Origin: Idiomarina seosinensis
Lineage (GTDB): Bacteria; Pseudomonadota; Gammaproteobacteria; Enterobacterales; Alteromonadaceae
Length of the DNA stretch: 64,000 nt
Direction: 5' to 3'
Assembly: GCF_003987275.1 (NCBI RefSeq)
Contig: NZ_PIQF01000001.1
Coordinates: 248,001 to 312,000 of the forward strand
How positions within the stretch are numbered: the first letter of the stretch is position 1; each line of letters opens with the position of its first letter. The notes beneath the pieces were generated by a model. It saw only the letters and a program-made list of their open reading frames with translations. It did not search any database and was not told where the DNA came from. This document shows positions 18,764 to 32,316 of this stretch, in pieces. The position numbers and the translations under genes were made by a program.

Positions 18764-20521
18764 TCGCCTTAGCGCGTCGTCGGACAGCGGTTGCAGCCCT
18801 CCGGTTAATTGGGCGGCCAATATTTCAGCCAGCAATGGCGCTGCGGTTAAACCTCGTGAGCCTAAACCGCTCAATAGATAGAGGTTGTCTATCACCCGAC
18901 CTATCACGGGCTGATGGTCAGGTGTTGTGGCACGAACACTGGCTCGGGAACCAACCACTGATAAATCGTCAGCCCAGAGCTGGTTTGCACAGCTTTTCAG
19001 GCTAGTCTGGTTCTCAAGGTCATCATTGGCACGCTGCTCGTCGCTAGCATCGGCCCGATTGAAGGTAGCGCCAATACAATGAACACCGTTATCTGCCGGG
19101 ATCATATAGCCTTTGTAGCATAACACTTTGTTCAATGACCGAGTCAGTGGACTGGCTTTGACTAGACTGATTTGGCCACGTACTGGATTAATCGGTAGGG
19201 ATTGACCGCTAAGCTGCTCGACTAAGTAAGCGCTGTTATGTCCTGCGGCAATAACCAGCGGCGTTGCTGGCGAGTCCATCTCTGCTGAGAAGCTGGCTTG
19301 TTGCGGTTGACAACCTGCTGCCGCGAATAACTCATTAACCATTCGTTCCGGACGCAGCCAGCCGGCTCGCGGGTAGTGCAAACTGTCTTGATTCAGTGGT
19401 ATTTGAGCCGCCGCATTACTGTGTTCTTTAGTAGTGAATGAAACGCTATCAGGATGATACAAATTATTTGCAATTTTTTCCGCGCGCAGCTGTCGTTGTT
19501 GATTAAAGGCCGGCTGCATGACGCCGGTAGGGAACCAATGTTGCTGTTGCCAGGGTAAATAGCAGCTAACAGCAGTACTGAAAGCCTGTAAATAAAATTG
19601 ACTGAGTGGCGTTATTTCCGCATGCAGTAACGGATATACTGCGCCCTGCGGATTTCCCGATGCGGCATCAGCAATGCCACTGCTAATCACCTGAACCGGC
19701 ACGCTGCGGTGGGTTAATGCCAGCGCTAATGTCGCTGCGGCTATGCCGCCACCAACAATAGTGACAGGGGTTGTATTAAGGGACGGTTTTTTCTGAGCGA
19801 GTTTGGGCTCGGCCAGTTGGCCACGTAACATTTCTCGTTTACGGCCAAAACCTTTTATTTTTTCTACCTTAAAGCCAGCTTCGCTTAACCCCCGTTTAAC
19901 CACACCAGCGGCGGTGAAGGTAGCATAGCTAGTGTTAGCATGGGCGCTTTCCGCCATCGACCGAAACAGCCCTGGCTGCCACATATCAGGGTTTTTAGCG
20001 GGCGCAAAGCCGTCCAGGAACCAACAGTCGATTTGTCCCGTTGCTTGTGGCAGAAAATAATTGAGCTGTTGCTCGAGATCGCCAACCCATAGGTCTAGAG
20101 TAATCCGTCCATTAGCCAACAATAAGCGATGGCATCCAGTGTCTGTGGCCGGATAAACGGCCAGTAATTGTTCGCATAATGGCGCCAAACTGGGTAAAGT
20201 CTGATAAGCCTGCTGTAATTGATCTCGAGTTAGTGGAAATTTTTCAAAGCTAACAAATAGCAAACGACAATCGACTGGTGCTTGTTGTAAAAATAATTGC
20301 CAACAGATCAAAAAGTTTAAACCGGTACCAAACCCAGTTTCTGTCACAACAAATTCATAGTGTTGCGGTAAATTTTTAAAGCGCTCGGGTAATCCGTTCT
20401 GCTCAAGGAACACGTATCGTGATTCATCGATACCGCTATCTACCGAAAAATAAATATCGTCAAATTGGTTAGAAACGGGGACCCCGTCTTCATTAAAACG
20501 AATGTCGGCAGATAATTTCAT
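18731..20521 (-). CDS. mnmC: bifunctional tRNA mnm5s2U biosynthesis protein MnmC
   Basis: Start chosen at MKLSADIRFNEDGVPVSNQFDDIYFS by homology; methyltransferase (GFGTGLNFL) and FAD domain (VGGGIAAATLALAL). Confidence 0.9.
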   Translation of the reverse strand: MKLSADIRFNEDGVPVSNQFDDIYFSVDSGIDESRYVFLEQNGLPERFKNLPQHYEFVVTETGFGTGLNFLICWQLFLQQAPVDCRLLFVSFEKFPLTRDQLQQAYQTLPSLAPLCEQLLAVYPATDTGCHRLLLANGRITLDLWVGDLEQQLNYFLPQATGQIDCWFLDGFAPAKNPDMWQPGLFRSMAESAHANTSYATFTAAGVVKRGLSEAGFKVEKIKGFGRKREMLRGQLAEPKLAQKKPSLNTTPVTIVGGGIAAATLALALTHRSVPVQVISSGIADAASGNPQGAVYPLLHAEITPLSQFYLQAFSTAVSCYLPWQQQHWFPTGVMQPAFNQQRQLRAEKIANNLYHPDSVSFTTKEHSNAAAQIPLNQDSLHYPRAGWLRPERMVNELFAAAGCQPQQASFSAEMDSPATPLVIAAGHNSAYLVEQLSGQSLPINPVRGQISLVKASPLTRSLNKVLCYKGYMIPADNGVHCIGATFNRADASDEQRANDDLENQTSLKSCANQLWADDLSVVGSRASVRATTPDHQPVIGRVIDNLYLLSGLGSRGLTAAPLLAEILAAQLTGGLQPLSDDALRRLSVDRFGDRR

Positions 20522-20723
20522 TTCGGCGAGTTCATGATTTCTGAGATAATGAGCGCTATAATAACAGCGAATGGTTGTGCAATTATAGACATAACTGGAT
20601 ACAAATTGCTTGACAGAGCAGACCACATATTGACGTAAGCTTAGTTACCATATAGGTAATGACCAATAAAGTTTCAATTTACATTTAAATTAAAAGCGCA
20701 ATAGCGCAAGACAGGACTAAAGA

Positions 20724-21938
20724 ATGAGAAGAGCAGTGATTACCGGACTCGGTGTCGTGTCGAGTATCGGAACCAATCAAGAAGAAGTGCTGGAATCATT
20801 ACGGACCGGCAAGTCAGGTATTGAGCGCTCAGAGTCGTTTGCCGAAATGGGGCTTCGATGCCAGGTTTGGGGACCGGTTCGATTAGATGTAAAAGACCAC
20901 ATTGATCGCAAAGCATTGCGTTTTATGGGCGATTCTGCGGCCTACGCGTACATAGCCATGAAACAGGCCATCGAAGACGCAGGCCTTACTGACGAAGAAG
21001 TCTCCAACCCGCGTACCGGATTAGTGGTTGGCTCCGGTGGTGCTTCTGGTGAGCACCAGGTAGCGGCCGCAGACACGTTGCGCGAAAAAGGTGTTAAGCG
21101 CGTAGGACCTTATATGGTTCCTCGTTGCATGGCATCTACTACGTCAGCTTGTCTGGCAACCCCTTACAAAATTAAAGGCATGAACTATTCCATTAGTTCA
21201 GCTTGTGCTACTTCTGCGCATTGTATTGGGCATGCGTTGGAACTGATTCAGTTTGGTAAGCAAGACCGCGTGTTTGCTGGTGGTGGTGAAGAACTGCACT
21301 GGACACTGGGGATGGAATTTGACGCGATGGGCGCGCTCAGTACCAAATACAATGACGAGCCGGAGAAAGCTTCACGTACCTATGATCAGGGCAGAGACGG
21401 TTTTGTACCTGCAGGCGGCGGCGGTATTCTGGTTGTCGAAGAACTGGAAGCAGCAAAAGCACGTGGCGCTAAAATCTACGCCGAGATCGTCGGTTATGGA
21501 GCTACTTCAGACGGTTACGACATGGTGGCGCCGTCGGGTGAAGGCGCTATTCGTTGCATGCAGATGGCAATGGAAACCGTCGATACGCCAATTGACTACT
21601 TGAACACTCACGGTACCAGTACACCGGTTGGTGATGTTAAAGAGCTTGAAGCAATCCGTGCCGTATTCCCTGAGAAAACACCATTGATTAGTGCAACTAA
21701 GGCGATGACAGGTCACGCGCTAGGTGCAGCGGGCGTGCATGAAGCCATCTATTCGTTGTTAATGATGAAGCATGGGTTTGTGACCCCAAGTATCAATATC
21801 GAAAACATTGATGAAGCTGCCGAAGGCATGAATATTGTGCGAGAACCGACCAAAGCTGCATTGAAAACAGTGATGTCCAACAGCTTTGGTTTTGGTGGCA
21901 CTAATGCCTCATTGGTACTGCGTGAATACAGCGAATAA
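20724..21938 (+). CDS. fabB: beta-ketoacyl-ACP synthase I
   Basis: [43 protein letters not shown] motifs. Confidence 0.95.
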   Translation: MRRAVITGLGVVSSIGTNQEEVLESLRTGKSGIERSESFAEMGLRCQVWGPVRLDVKDHIDRKALRFMGDSAAYAYIAMKQAIEDAGLTDEEVSNPRTGLVVGSGGASGEHQVAAADTLREKGVKRVGPYMVPRCMASTTSACLATPYKIKGMNYSISSACATSAHCIGHALELIQFGKQDRVFAGGGEELHWTLGMEFDAMGALSTKYNDEPEKASRTYDQGRDGFVPAGGGGILVVEELEAAKARGAKIYAEIVGYGATSDGYDMVAPSGEGAIRCMQMAMETVDTPIDYLNTHGTSTPVGDVKELEAIRAVFPEKTPLISATKAMTGHALGAAGVHEAIYSLLMMKHGFVTPSINIENIDEAAEGMNIVREPTKAALKTVMSNSFGFGGTNASLVLREYSE

Positions 21939-21942
21939 TCGA

Positions 21943-21960
21943 CTAAAAGACTGCTTTTAG
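21943..21960 (+). promoter_or_regulatory. hairpin abutting the pdxB GTG start
   Basis: CTAAAAG-ACTG-CTTTTAG perfect inverted repeat ending one base before GTG 21962; no recognisable SD. Confidence 0.45.
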
Positions 21961-21961
21961 C

Positions 21962-23119
21962 GTGCATATTGTTGCTGATCAAAACATACCCGCATTATCC
22001 TCCTTAGTGACGAATGCGGGTTCTTTGTCTTTATACTCCGATCGTCAACCGCCGCAAGCATTATTGGCACACGCCGATGCGTTACTAGTGCGCTCAGTGA
22101 CCAGAGTCGATGAGCATTTGTTGCAACAGGCGCCGCAGTTAAAGTTTGTGGCAACGGCAACCATCGGCACTGAACATCTTGACCTGAACGCACTGAGCAA
22201 GCGCGGGATAACCGTAGCCAGTGCGCCCGGTGGCAATGCTGATTCTGTCGGCGAGTACGTGTTAGCGGCCGTGCTTGCTTGCTTTGCTAAGCGCCAACAG
22301 CTGCAAAAATTGAGTGATTTAGAAGTTGCTATTATTGGTGCTGGAAATACCGGTATGGCAGCTGGTCGACGTTTGCAGGCATTAGGCCTGACGGTTCATT
22401 ATTATGATCCGCCTTTGCTTAATAGCGGCGCTGCTGAGCAACGAAGCGACGATATTCATGACCACTGGCAACGAGTCCTTAACTCCGACGTTATCAGCTG
22501 TCATGTCCCCTTGATTAACGGCGGTGCTCACCCGACTCAACATTTATTCGATATTGAGGCATTGCAGTCACTGCACTCTGAGCAGTTACTGATTAATGCC
22601 AGTCGTGGCGCGGTGGTGGATAACCAAGCCTTGATAGCGTGCTGTGCCCAGGGCGACTGTCCGGAGCTGGTGCTTGATGTCTGGGAAGGAGAGCCACAAA
22701 TCGATAGCGAATTGCTGCCTCTGGTTACTATAGCGACTCCGCATATTGCAGGACATAGCGCCGAGGGTAAAATTGGTGGTGCTATTATGGTTGCGCGCGA
22801 ATTGCACGACTTCTTTGGGCTTACGTTTAAACATGAGCTGAGCTCTTTGTTGCCGGACTGCGGCTGGCCCAGCTTGCCAGCGGACGGTATTGCTGAATGG
22901 TCGCAACTGGCCGAGCTGGTACTGCGGCGCTACGATATTTGGGCGGACGATGCAGCCATGCGTGCTTATGGTATTACCGCCAGCGGTTTTGATCAGTTAC
23001 GCAAAAATTACCGTAAAGATAATCCGCGCAGACAACTCAACAATCAACCAATTGCATGTCATAATACACAGCAGATTGCACAATTTTCAGCGTTGGGCTT
23101 TAACGCCTTTCGTGCTTAA
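21962..23119 (+). CDS. pdxB: erythronate-4-phosphate dehydrogenase
   Basis: VADQNIPALSSL N-terminus, GAGNTGMAAGRRL, LDVWEGEPQID, FDQLRKNY. Confidence 0.92.
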   Translation: MHIVADQNIPALSSLVTNAGSLSLYSDRQPPQALLAHADALLVRSVTRVDEHLLQQAPQLKFVATATIGTEHLDLNALSKRGITVASAPGGNADSVGEYVLAAVLACFAKRQQLQKLSDLEVAIIGAGNTGMAAGRRLQALGLTVHYYDPPLLNSGAAEQRSDDIHDHWQRVLNSDVISCHVPLINGGAHPTQHLFDIEALQSLHSEQLLINASRGAVVDNQALIACCAQGDCPELVLDVWEGEPQIDSELLPLVTIATPHIAGHSAEGKIGGAIMVARELHDFFGLTFKHELSSLLPDCGWPSLPADGIAEWSQLAELVLRRYDIWADDAAMRAYGITASGFDQLRKNYRKDNPRRQLNNQPIACHNTQQIAQFSALGFNAFRA

Positions 23120-23143
23120 CTTTAGCTTGCTACAGGAGTCACT

Positions 23144-24160
23144 ATGTCAGAAGGTTTTCGCGTTGCGGTATTAGGTGCCACAGGATTGGTGGGGCAACAA
23201 ATGATCGATATCCTGGCGCAACGAAAATTTCCTGTCAGCCAGCTTATCCCACTGGCCAGCGCACGTTCAGCTGGTGATAGCATTTCTTTTAAGGGTGAAG
23301 ATATCGAAGTGCTAAATGCCGAGGAGTTCGACTGGTCGGAAGCCGACATCGGCTTTTTCTCTGCCGGTGGTAGCATCTCGCGAGAGTTTGCGCCAAAAGC
23401 CGCAGAGGCTGGCTGTGTGGTCATTGATAATACCTCAGAGTATCGCTACGAAGCTGATATTCCGTTGGTCGTACCGGAAGTTAACGCTTATGCGTTGGCC
23501 GACTTTCGCAACCGTAATATTATTGCTAACCCCAATTGTTCGACCATTCAAATGTTGGTGGCGCTTAAGCCAATCCATGATGCCGTTGGCATTGAACGCA
23601 TCAATGTAGCCACCTACCAGTCTGTATCGGGGGCGGGTAAAGAGTCGATGGAAGAGCTCGCGAAACAAACCGCTGAATTACTGAACGCGAAGGAACCAAC
23701 AATAGCTAACTTCAGCCGTCAAATTGCCTTTAACTGCATCCCTCAGATTGATGTCTTTATGGACAATGACTACACCAAGGAAGAAATGAAAATGGTGTGG
23801 GAGACCCAGAAGATTTTTAACGATCCTACTCTGCGTGTTAATCCGACCGCTGTTCGGGTCCCGGTGTTTTTTGGTCATGCTGAAGCAATTCACATTGAAA
23901 CCCGTCAACCGATTACAGCGGAGCATGCGCAACAGTTGTTAAAAGACGCACCGGGCGTTACTTTGTTTGAGAATCGCGAAGAGTTTCCTACCCAAGTAAG
24001 TACCGCAGCTGGCCATGATGAAGTATTTGTTGGGCGTATACGAGAAGATATCAGTCATCCAAATGGTCTTAACTTGTGGGTTGTAGCCGATAATATCCGT
24101 AAAGGTGCGGCGACGAACTCGATTCAAATTGCTGAACACCTAATTAAAGATTACTGGTAA
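23144..24160 (+). CDS. asd: aspartate-semialdehyde dehydrogenase family
   Basis: LGATGLVGQQM, IANPNCSTIQMLVAL with catalytic Cys, SVSGAGKE. Confidence 0.88.
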   Translation: MSEGFRVAVLGATGLVGQQMIDILAQRKFPVSQLIPLASARSAGDSISFKGEDIEVLNAEEFDWSEADIGFFSAGGSISREFAPKAAEAGCVVIDNTSEYRYEADIPLVVPEVNAYALADFRNRNIIANPNCSTIQMLVALKPIHDAVGIERINVATYQSVSGAGKESMEELAKQTAELLNAKEPTIANFSRQIAFNCIPQIDVFMDNDYTKEEMKMVWETQKIFNDPTLRVNPTAVRVPVFFGHAEAIHIETRQPITAEHAQQLLKDAPGVTLFENREEFPTQVSTAAGHDEVFVGRIREDISHPNGLNLWVVADNIRKGAATNSIQIAEHLIKDYW

Positions 24161-24265
24161 TCGGTAAAACCGTAAAAGAAGTGGTAAAAGCAAACCGCTT
24201 ATGTCATAAAGTTTTTATGACGGACGCCGTTAATAAGAAAAGCAAAGTGCGGGCAGAGATAAAGG

Positions 24266-26479
<2,214 letters not shown>

Positions 26480-26500
26480 CGACATTCGTAAGGAAGAAGT

Positions 26501-27292
26501 ATGCGAATTGCGCTAGGTCTGGAATATGATGGTAGCCGCTATTATGGCTGGCAACGCCAACGAGAAGTCGACAGTATTCAGCGACGGCTTGAACGTGCGT
26601 TAAGTAAAATTGCCAATGAACCGGTCGAAGCGGTGTGCGCTGGCCGTACTGATGCTGGTGTGCATGCGACCCATCAAGTCGTGCATTTTGACGTAAACAC
26701 TGAGCGCGCTCCACCGGCCTGGACTCTGGGGGTTAACAGTAACCTACCCAGTGACATTGCGGTACGCTGGGCACAACCGGTTAGCGATGACTTTAGTGCG
26801 CGTTTTAGCGCGACCGCGCGTCGTTATCGATATATTATTGCCAACACCCGTTTGCGTCCTGGCATTCACGGTCAGGGTGTTAGTCATTATCACCAGCCTT
26901 TAGATGAAAAAGCGATGCAGGCAGCAGCGCCCGCGTTGATCGGTGAACACGACTTTACGGCGTTCCGGGCATCGCATTGCCAGTCACATTCACCGCGGCG
27001 TAAGGTGACCCATTTGTCGGTATCGCGGCGTGGTGATTTTGTTATTATCGACATAAAAGCGAATGCGTTTTTACATCATATGGTACGTAATATCGTCGGC
27101 AGCCTTTTGTTTATCGGCTATCACGAACAATCGACGGATTGGTTAGCAGAATTATTAGAGGGACGAGACCGAACCAAGGCTGCGGCAACGGCTAAACCAG
27201 GTGGCTTGTATTTAGTTGCTGTGGATTACCCTGAACAGTTCTCTATTCCACAACCAGAGCCGGGTCCACTTTGGTTTATTGACGAAAGCTGA
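26501..27292 (+). CDS. truA: tRNA pseudouridine(38-40) synthase
   Basis: [19 protein letters not shown] motif. Confidence 0.95.
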   Translation: MRIALGLEYDGSRYYGWQRQREVDSIQRRLERALSKIANEPVEAVCAGRTDAGVHATHQVVHFDVNTERAPPAWTLGVNSNLPSDIAVRWAQPVSDDFSARFSATARRYRYIIANTRLRPGIHGQGVSHYHQPLDEKAMQAAAPALIGEHDFTAFRASHCQSHSPRRKVTHLSVSRRGDFVIIDIKANAFLHHMVRNIVGSLLFIGYHEQSTDWLAELLEGRDRTKAAATAKPGGLYLVAVDYPEQFSIPQPEPGPLWFIDES

Positions 27293-27376
27293 CTGTTATG
27301 ACCTCTTTGCTTGACCGAGTTGTGCTACCATGTAAGCTAATCGATGAATTTTCACAGAGCCTGAAAGCGAACATTT

Positions 27377-28258
27377 ATGAGCTGGATTGAAAGAATTCTT
27401 GCAAAGCCAAAATCAAACAAACGTAAAAACGTCCCGGAAGGGGTGTGGAGCAAATGTACATCCTGCGACGCAATTATCTATCGCAACGATTTAGATCGTA
27501 ATTTGAGCGTTTGCCCGAAGTGTGACCATCACATGCGTTTGACCGGACGAGAGCGGCTAAGCTTGTTCCTGGACGAACAAGGGGTTACGGAAATAGCTGC
27601 CGAGCTTGAGCCAAAAGATATTCTTAAGTTTCGTGACTCGAAAAAGTATAAAGACCGTATCGCCGCTGCGCAAAAAAGCAGTGGTGAAAAAGACGCGCTG
27701 GTGGCTCAACGCGGCACAGTGCAAGGCGTTCCAGTCGTCGCTGTTGCTTTTGACTTTAACTTCATGGGTGGCTCGATGGCATCCGTGGTTGGCGCTAAGT
27801 TTGTAAAAGCGGTAGAGCAATGTCTGGAGCATAGATTGCCGTTGATTTGCTTCTCGGCCTCCGGTGGCGCGCGCATGCAAGAAGCGCTTATGTCGTTGAT
27901 GCAAATGGCAAAGACTTCTGCGGCATTAGCCCGTATGAGCGAAGAGGGCTTGCCCTATATTTCGGTATTAACCGATCCAACCATGGGCGGTGTATCTGCC
28001 AGTTTAGCGATGCTGGGCGATATTCATATTGCTGAACCCAAAGCATTAATTGGTTTTGCCGGTCCGCGGGTTATTGAGCAAACGGTACGTCAGACTCTGC
28101 CTGAAGGCTTTCAGCGCGCCGAGTTCTTGGTTGAACACGGTGCCATTGACATGATCGTTGATCGTCGTGAAATGCGCAATAAAGTTGCTGGGTTATTGGC
28201 GAAAATGATGAACTTACCAAGCCCGGTGATGGATCGTATAGAAGAGTCAGAAGCTTAA
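27377..28258 (+). CDS. accD: acetyl-CoA carboxylase carboxyltransferase beta subunit
   Basis: N-terminal Cys4 zinc finger, [21 protein letters not shown]. Confidence 0.95.
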   Translation: MSWIERILAKPKSNKRKNVPEGVWSKCTSCDAIIYRNDLDRNLSVCPKCDHHMRLTGRERLSLFLDEQGVTEIAAELEPKDILKFRDSKKYKDRIAAAQKSSGEKDALVAQRGTVQGVPVVAVAFDFNFMGGSMASVVGAKFVKAVEQCLEHRLPLICFSASGGARMQEALMSLMQMAKTSAALARMSEEGLPYISVLTDPTMGGVSASLAMLGDIHIAEPKALIGFAGPRVIEQTVRQTLPEGFQRAEFLVEHGAIDMIVDRREMRNKVAGLLAKMMNLPSPVMDRIEESEA

Positions 28259-28267
28259 GCCAGTGAA

Positions 28268-29572
28268 ATGACCGGAGAAACTGATTTGGTGTCTTGTATC
28301 GTGCCGGATAACAAGTCGCCGCTCAATGAGTGGCTTGCGTATCTTGAACAAACCCACCCGAACGAGATAGAGCTTGGTTTAGAACGTGTCGATCAGGTGT
28401 TGCAGCGCGCTGGTTTACAGCGTCCTGCACGCTTCGTGATTACCGTCGCGGGAACAAATGGCAAGGGCTCAACAGTTGCCTACCTAGATACTATTTTGCG
28501 TGCATCCGGTTATAAGGTTGGTGTTTATACCTCTCCCCATTTAGTCCACTATAATGAGCGGGTTAGCATTAATGGTGAATGGCTATCCGACGCAGACCAT
28601 GTGCAGGCATTTGCAGCGATCGAACAGTATCGTCAGCAAACTTCGCTGACTTACTTTGAGTTCGGAACCCTGGCAGCGTTTTGGTTAATGAAGCAGCAGC
28701 CATTGGATGTGGCTATTCTCGAAGTCGGTTTAGGCGGGCGCTTAGATGCCGTTAATGTGGTTGATCCGGATATCGCGGTAATCACCAGCATCGGTATTGA
28801 TCATACACAGTTTTTGGGCGATAACCGCGAGCTCATCGGCCGTGAAAAGGCGGGTATCGCAAGGTCTGACACACCGTTGATATGTGGTGACTCGAACCCC
28901 CCTAAAAGTATCCGTCAGTATGCGACTGATATAAACGCGATACTGCATCAGGTTGGAAATGGTTTTAGTTTTAACGAGCAACCAAAGGAATGGCACTATC
29001 GTGGCATCGAGTCCAATTTGTTGCAGCTACCACTGCCGCGACTGCCGTTAATGAACGCGGCGACGGCGCTGGCGGCGCTAGAATGCCTGCCGCTGGCGGT
29101 TAGTGCGGATGCAATTAAGCTGGGTTTGCGTAACGCAGAATTAGCAGGACGAATGCAGCAACGGCATCACCAGGGCTGTGACATTTTGTTAGATGTGGCC
29201 CACAATGCTCATGCTGCAGGCTATCTTGTTAAGGTGTTAAAGAAGTTAGCTAAGCAGCGCCCCGTTTATGCTGTCGTCGGAATGTTGAAAGATAAAGATC
29301 ATAACGCCGTATTTGAGACATTAAACGGCGTTATTGACCATTGGTACTTAGGAACATTAACCGAGAGTCGGGGCAATACTGCCACAGTGTTGGCAGCAGC
29401 ACCTGCACTGAATGACAAGCAGCAGTTGGTTGATTGCTATGATACGATAGAAAGCGCGTTTGAGTCGGCGCTGACAGCAGCGCAAAATAGCTCAGACGAT
29501 GAAAAGCCGCTGGTGTTCGTATTTGGCTCGTTTTACACTGTCGGCAGCGTAAATCACTATCTAAGGAGCTGA
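28268..29572 (+). CDS. folC: bifunctional folylpolyglutamate/dihydrofolate synthase
   Basis: VAGTNGKGSTVAYLDTIL, EVGLGGRLDAVNVV. Confidence 0.94.
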   Translation: MTGETDLVSCIVPDNKSPLNEWLAYLEQTHPNEIELGLERVDQVLQRAGLQRPARFVITVAGTNGKGSTVAYLDTILRASGYKVGVYTSPHLVHYNERVSINGEWLSDADHVQAFAAIEQYRQQTSLTYFEFGTLAAFWLMKQQPLDVAILEVGLGGRLDAVNVVDPDIAVITSIGIDHTQFLGDNRELIGREKAGIARSDTPLICGDSNPPKSIRQYATDINAILHQVGNGFSFNEQPKEWHYRGIESNLLQLPLPRLPLMNAATALAALECLPLAVSADAIKLGLRNAELAGRMQQRHHQGCDILLDVAHNAHAAGYLVKVLKKLAKQRPVYAVVGMLKDKDHNAVFETLNGVIDHWYLGTLTESRGNTATVLAAAPALNDKQQLVDCYDTIESAFESALTAAQNSSDDEKPLVFVFGSFYTVGSVNHYLRS

Positions 29573-29574
29573 GT

Positions 29575-30132
29575 TTGGCTAGTCCGCTACAGAACAGGCT
29601 TGTCGGTACATTAATTTTAGTCGCATTGGCCGTTATTATTTTGCCGGATGTGCTGGATGGTGAAAAAGCGGAAACCTTAGAAGAGTTCGAAAGTATTCCT
29701 CTGCAGCCGCAACAAAATACCAAACTACAAGAGCCGCAACCGATCCCTGATGACGTGAGCAAAAAGCTGGCTGAACGCACTAGTCAGGTTGATGAGTCGG
29801 AGCCCGAAGCCACTGCAGACACGGCTGAGCCGCTTGATGAAGAAGCGTTAGCGGAAACGGCTTTGAAAGCGCCACCGCGTGAACCCCAAGAGTTTGCCGC
29901 GGATATGGACGCATTTGTGATTCAACTGGGCGCCTTTAGTAATCGCCAAAGCGTTGAAAAGTTGGTCACGCAACTGCGACAGAAAGGCTTTGCTGCTTAT
30001 AGTGAGCAGGCGGGTGATTTGACAAAACTAATGATCGGGCCAGATACGTCGCGCAATGAATTAGAAAAACAGTTGACCCGCTTAAACGAATTGACCGGAT
30101 TGCAAGGCAAAGTGGTGACTTACAAGCCTTAA
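29575..30132 (+). CDS. dedD: SPOR domain protein (DedD-like), TTG start
   Basis: N-terminal TM, C-terminal SPOR repeat (FVIQLGAFSNRQSVEKLVTQLRQKGF); syntenic between folC and cvpA. Confidence 0.82.
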   Translation: MASPLQNRLVGTLILVALAVIILPDVLDGEKAETLEEFESIPLQPQQNTKLQEPQPIPDDVSKKLAERTSQVDESEPEATADTAEPLDEEALAETALKAPPREPQEFAADMDAFVIQLGAFSNRQSVEKLVTQLRQKGFAAYSEQAGDLTKLMIGPDTSRNELEKQLTRLNELTGLQGKVVTYKP

Positions 30133-30223
30133 CCCGTCGATACTAAAGAGATGTAAAAAAAAACACAATTCACCGCTGTTTCTGTTAAAATTTGCCCACT
30201 TTTAATTGGGCTAACGAGTGCTT

Positions 30224-30718
30224 ATGCTCTGGATAGACTACGCCATTATTATCATTATCGCGGTTTCCACCTTAGTCAGTTTGGTGCGTGGTTTTGTTAA
30301 AGAAGCTGTCTCTTTAGCGGTATGGGTTGCCGCCTTTATTATTGCCAGTCAGTTTTATCAGGACCTGGCCGTTTACTTCACGCAAATTCAAGACACGATG
30401 GTGCGCAATGCTGCTGCGATTGGCGCGCTGTTTGTAGTTACTTTGGTGCTTGGTGCCATCGTTAATTATATTTTATCCCGATTAGTGCAACACACCGGCT
30501 TATCAGGCACCGATCGCGTGCTTGGGCTGGTCTTTGGCGCCTTACGCGGGGTCCTTATTATTAGTGCCTTATTATTCTTTATTGATTCGTTTACCGGCTT
30601 GTCAGATAGCCCTTGGTGGCAAGATTCACTGTTAATACCGCACTTTGGTGTATTTATTCAGTGGTTTTTTGAATATCTCGAAACAAGCTCAAGTTTTTTA
30701 GTCCCGAAACCAGTTTAA
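30224..30718 (+). CDS. cvpA: CvpA family protein
   Basis: [31 protein letters not shown]; syntenic with purF. Confidence 0.9.
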   Translation: MLWIDYAIIIIIAVSTLVSLVRGFVKEAVSLAVWVAAFIIASQFYQDLAVYFTQIQDTMVRNAAAIGALFVVTLVLGAIVNYILSRLVQHTGLSGTDRVLGLVFGALRGVLIISALLFFIDSFTGLSDSPWWQDSLLIPHFGVFIQWFFEYLETSSSFLVPKPV

Positions 30719-30733
30719 GAGGGTCAGCGTTTT

Positions 30734-32251
30734 ATGTGTGGTATTGTTGGTATCGTAGGCAAGCAGCCGGTCAATCAAGCGTTATACGATGGTTTGACCA
30801 TGCTCCAGCATCGTGGTCAGGATGCGGCGGGCATTATGACCGTAGATGAACACAACACTTTGTTTTTGCGTAAAGCCAATGGACTGGTTCGTGATGTTTT
30901 TCATACTCGTCATATGCATCGGCTTGCGGGTAAAGTGGGTATCGGTCATGTTCGTTATCCAACCGCTGGCAGCTCTAGCTCTGCTGAAGCTCAGCCGTTT
31001 TACGTTAACTCTCCATTCGGCATTGCGATGGCGCATAATGGTAACTTGACCAACGCCAGCGATGTTAATAATCATCTGTTCAAAACGGCTCGTCGGCATA
31101 TAAATACGACCTCGGATTCCGAAATATTGCTGAATGTTTTTGCCAATGAACTGGATAAAAACGACAGTCTGGGGTTAAACGATGATGATATTTTCCGCAC
31201 GATTACCGCTGTACATCGCAAAGTGCGTGGTGCTTATGCGGTAGTTGCGATGATTTTAGGACATGGTCTGGTAGCGTTTCGCGACCCCTGGGGCATTCGT
31301 CCCTTAGCATTAGGTAAACGTGAAACCGCCGATGGCGACGAGTACATGGTTGCTTCAGAAAGCGTTGCCATTGACGGTACGGGATTTAAATACGTGCGCG
31401 ATGTTGAACCGGGTGAAGCAATTTACATCACCAATGAAGGCAAGCTTTACTCACGCCAGTGTGCGGATAAACCTAAACATTGTCCGTGTATCTTTGAGTA
31501 TGTCTATTTTGCTCGCCCTGACTCGTTTATCGATGGCATTTCAGTGTACGCCTCACGGGTAAACATGGGTCGTAAATTAGGTGAAAAGATAAAACGCGAT
31601 TATCGTGATCTGGATATCGATGTGGTTATTCCGATTCCAGAAACTAGTAACGACATAGCACTGGAAATAGCCAGTGTTATGGACTTACCTTACCGTCAGG
31701 GGTTTGTTAAGAACCGCTATATCGGACGTACCTTTATCATGCCGGGACAGACACAACGGCGTAAATCGGTGCGCAGAAAGTTGAACGCGATTAGTGCCGA
31801 ATTCAAGGGCAAGAACGTATTACTGGTGGACGACTCAATAGTACGAGGCACGACTTCGGAACAAATTATTGAGATGGCTCGTGAAGCAGGCGCCAATAAA
31901 GTGTATTTCGCTTCAGCGGCACCGGAGATACGGTTCCCCAATGTCTACGGTATTGATATGCCGAGCGCCAATGAACTCATTGGCCATGGCCGTGAATCAC
32001 TAGAAATTTGCGATATGATTAAAGCGGACGGCCTCATTTATCAGGAGTTAGAAGACCTGGTAGCAGCGGTCGGGCAAGAGAACTCTGCTATTCAACGCTT
32101 TGAAACATCTGTTTTTAATGGTGAGTATGTCACTGGTGATATTAGCCAGGAGTATCTCGATCAACTCGATGCAGCGCGCAACGATATTGCCAAAGCAGAG
32201 CGTGATAGCAGCGAAGACGCTAACCTGGAAGTACACAACGACAACGATTAA
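30734..32251 (+). CDS. purF: amidophosphoribosyltransferase
   Basis: [11 protein letters not shown]-terminal nucleophile, [20 protein letters not shown] motif. Confidence 0.96.
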   Translation: MCGIVGIVGKQPVNQALYDGLTMLQHRGQDAAGIMTVDEHNTLFLRKANGLVRDVFHTRHMHRLAGKVGIGHVRYPTAGSSSSAEAQPFYVNSPFGIAMAHNGNLTNASDVNNHLFKTARRHINTTSDSEILLNVFANELDKNDSLGLNDDDIFRTITAVHRKVRGAYAVVAMILGHGLVAFRDPWGIRPLALGKRETADGDEYMVASESVAIDGTGFKYVRDVEPGEAIYITNEGKLYSRQCADKPKHCPCIFEYVYFARPDSFIDGISVYASRVNMGRKLGEKIKRDYRDLDIDVVIPIPETSNDIALEIASVMDLPYRQGFVKNRYIGRTFIMPGQTQRRKSVRRKLNAISAEFKGKNVLLVDDSIVRGTTSEQIIEMAREAGANKVYFASAAPEIRFPNVYGIDMPSANELIGHGRESLEICDMIKADGLIYQELEDLVAAVGQENSAIQRFETSVFNGEYVTGDISQEYLDQLDAARNDIAKAERDSSEDANLEVHNDND

Positions 32252-32277
32252 TGGGCGCTGTGGCAGCCCATTAATCG
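32245..32277. terminator. 12-bp perfect hairpin overlapping the purF stop codon
   Basis: CGATTAATGGGC-GCTGTGGCA-GCCCATTAATCG; no T-tract. Confidence 0.5.
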
Positions 32278-32288
32278 CAACAAGAGCT

Positions 32289-32316
32289 CATTCCAGCGCT
32301 TAGGTGCGCTGGAATG
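32289..32316. terminator. 11-bp perfect hairpin with the astB stop codon in the loop
   Basis: CATTCCAGCGC-TTAGGT-GCGCTGGAATG; no T-tract. Confidence 0.5.
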
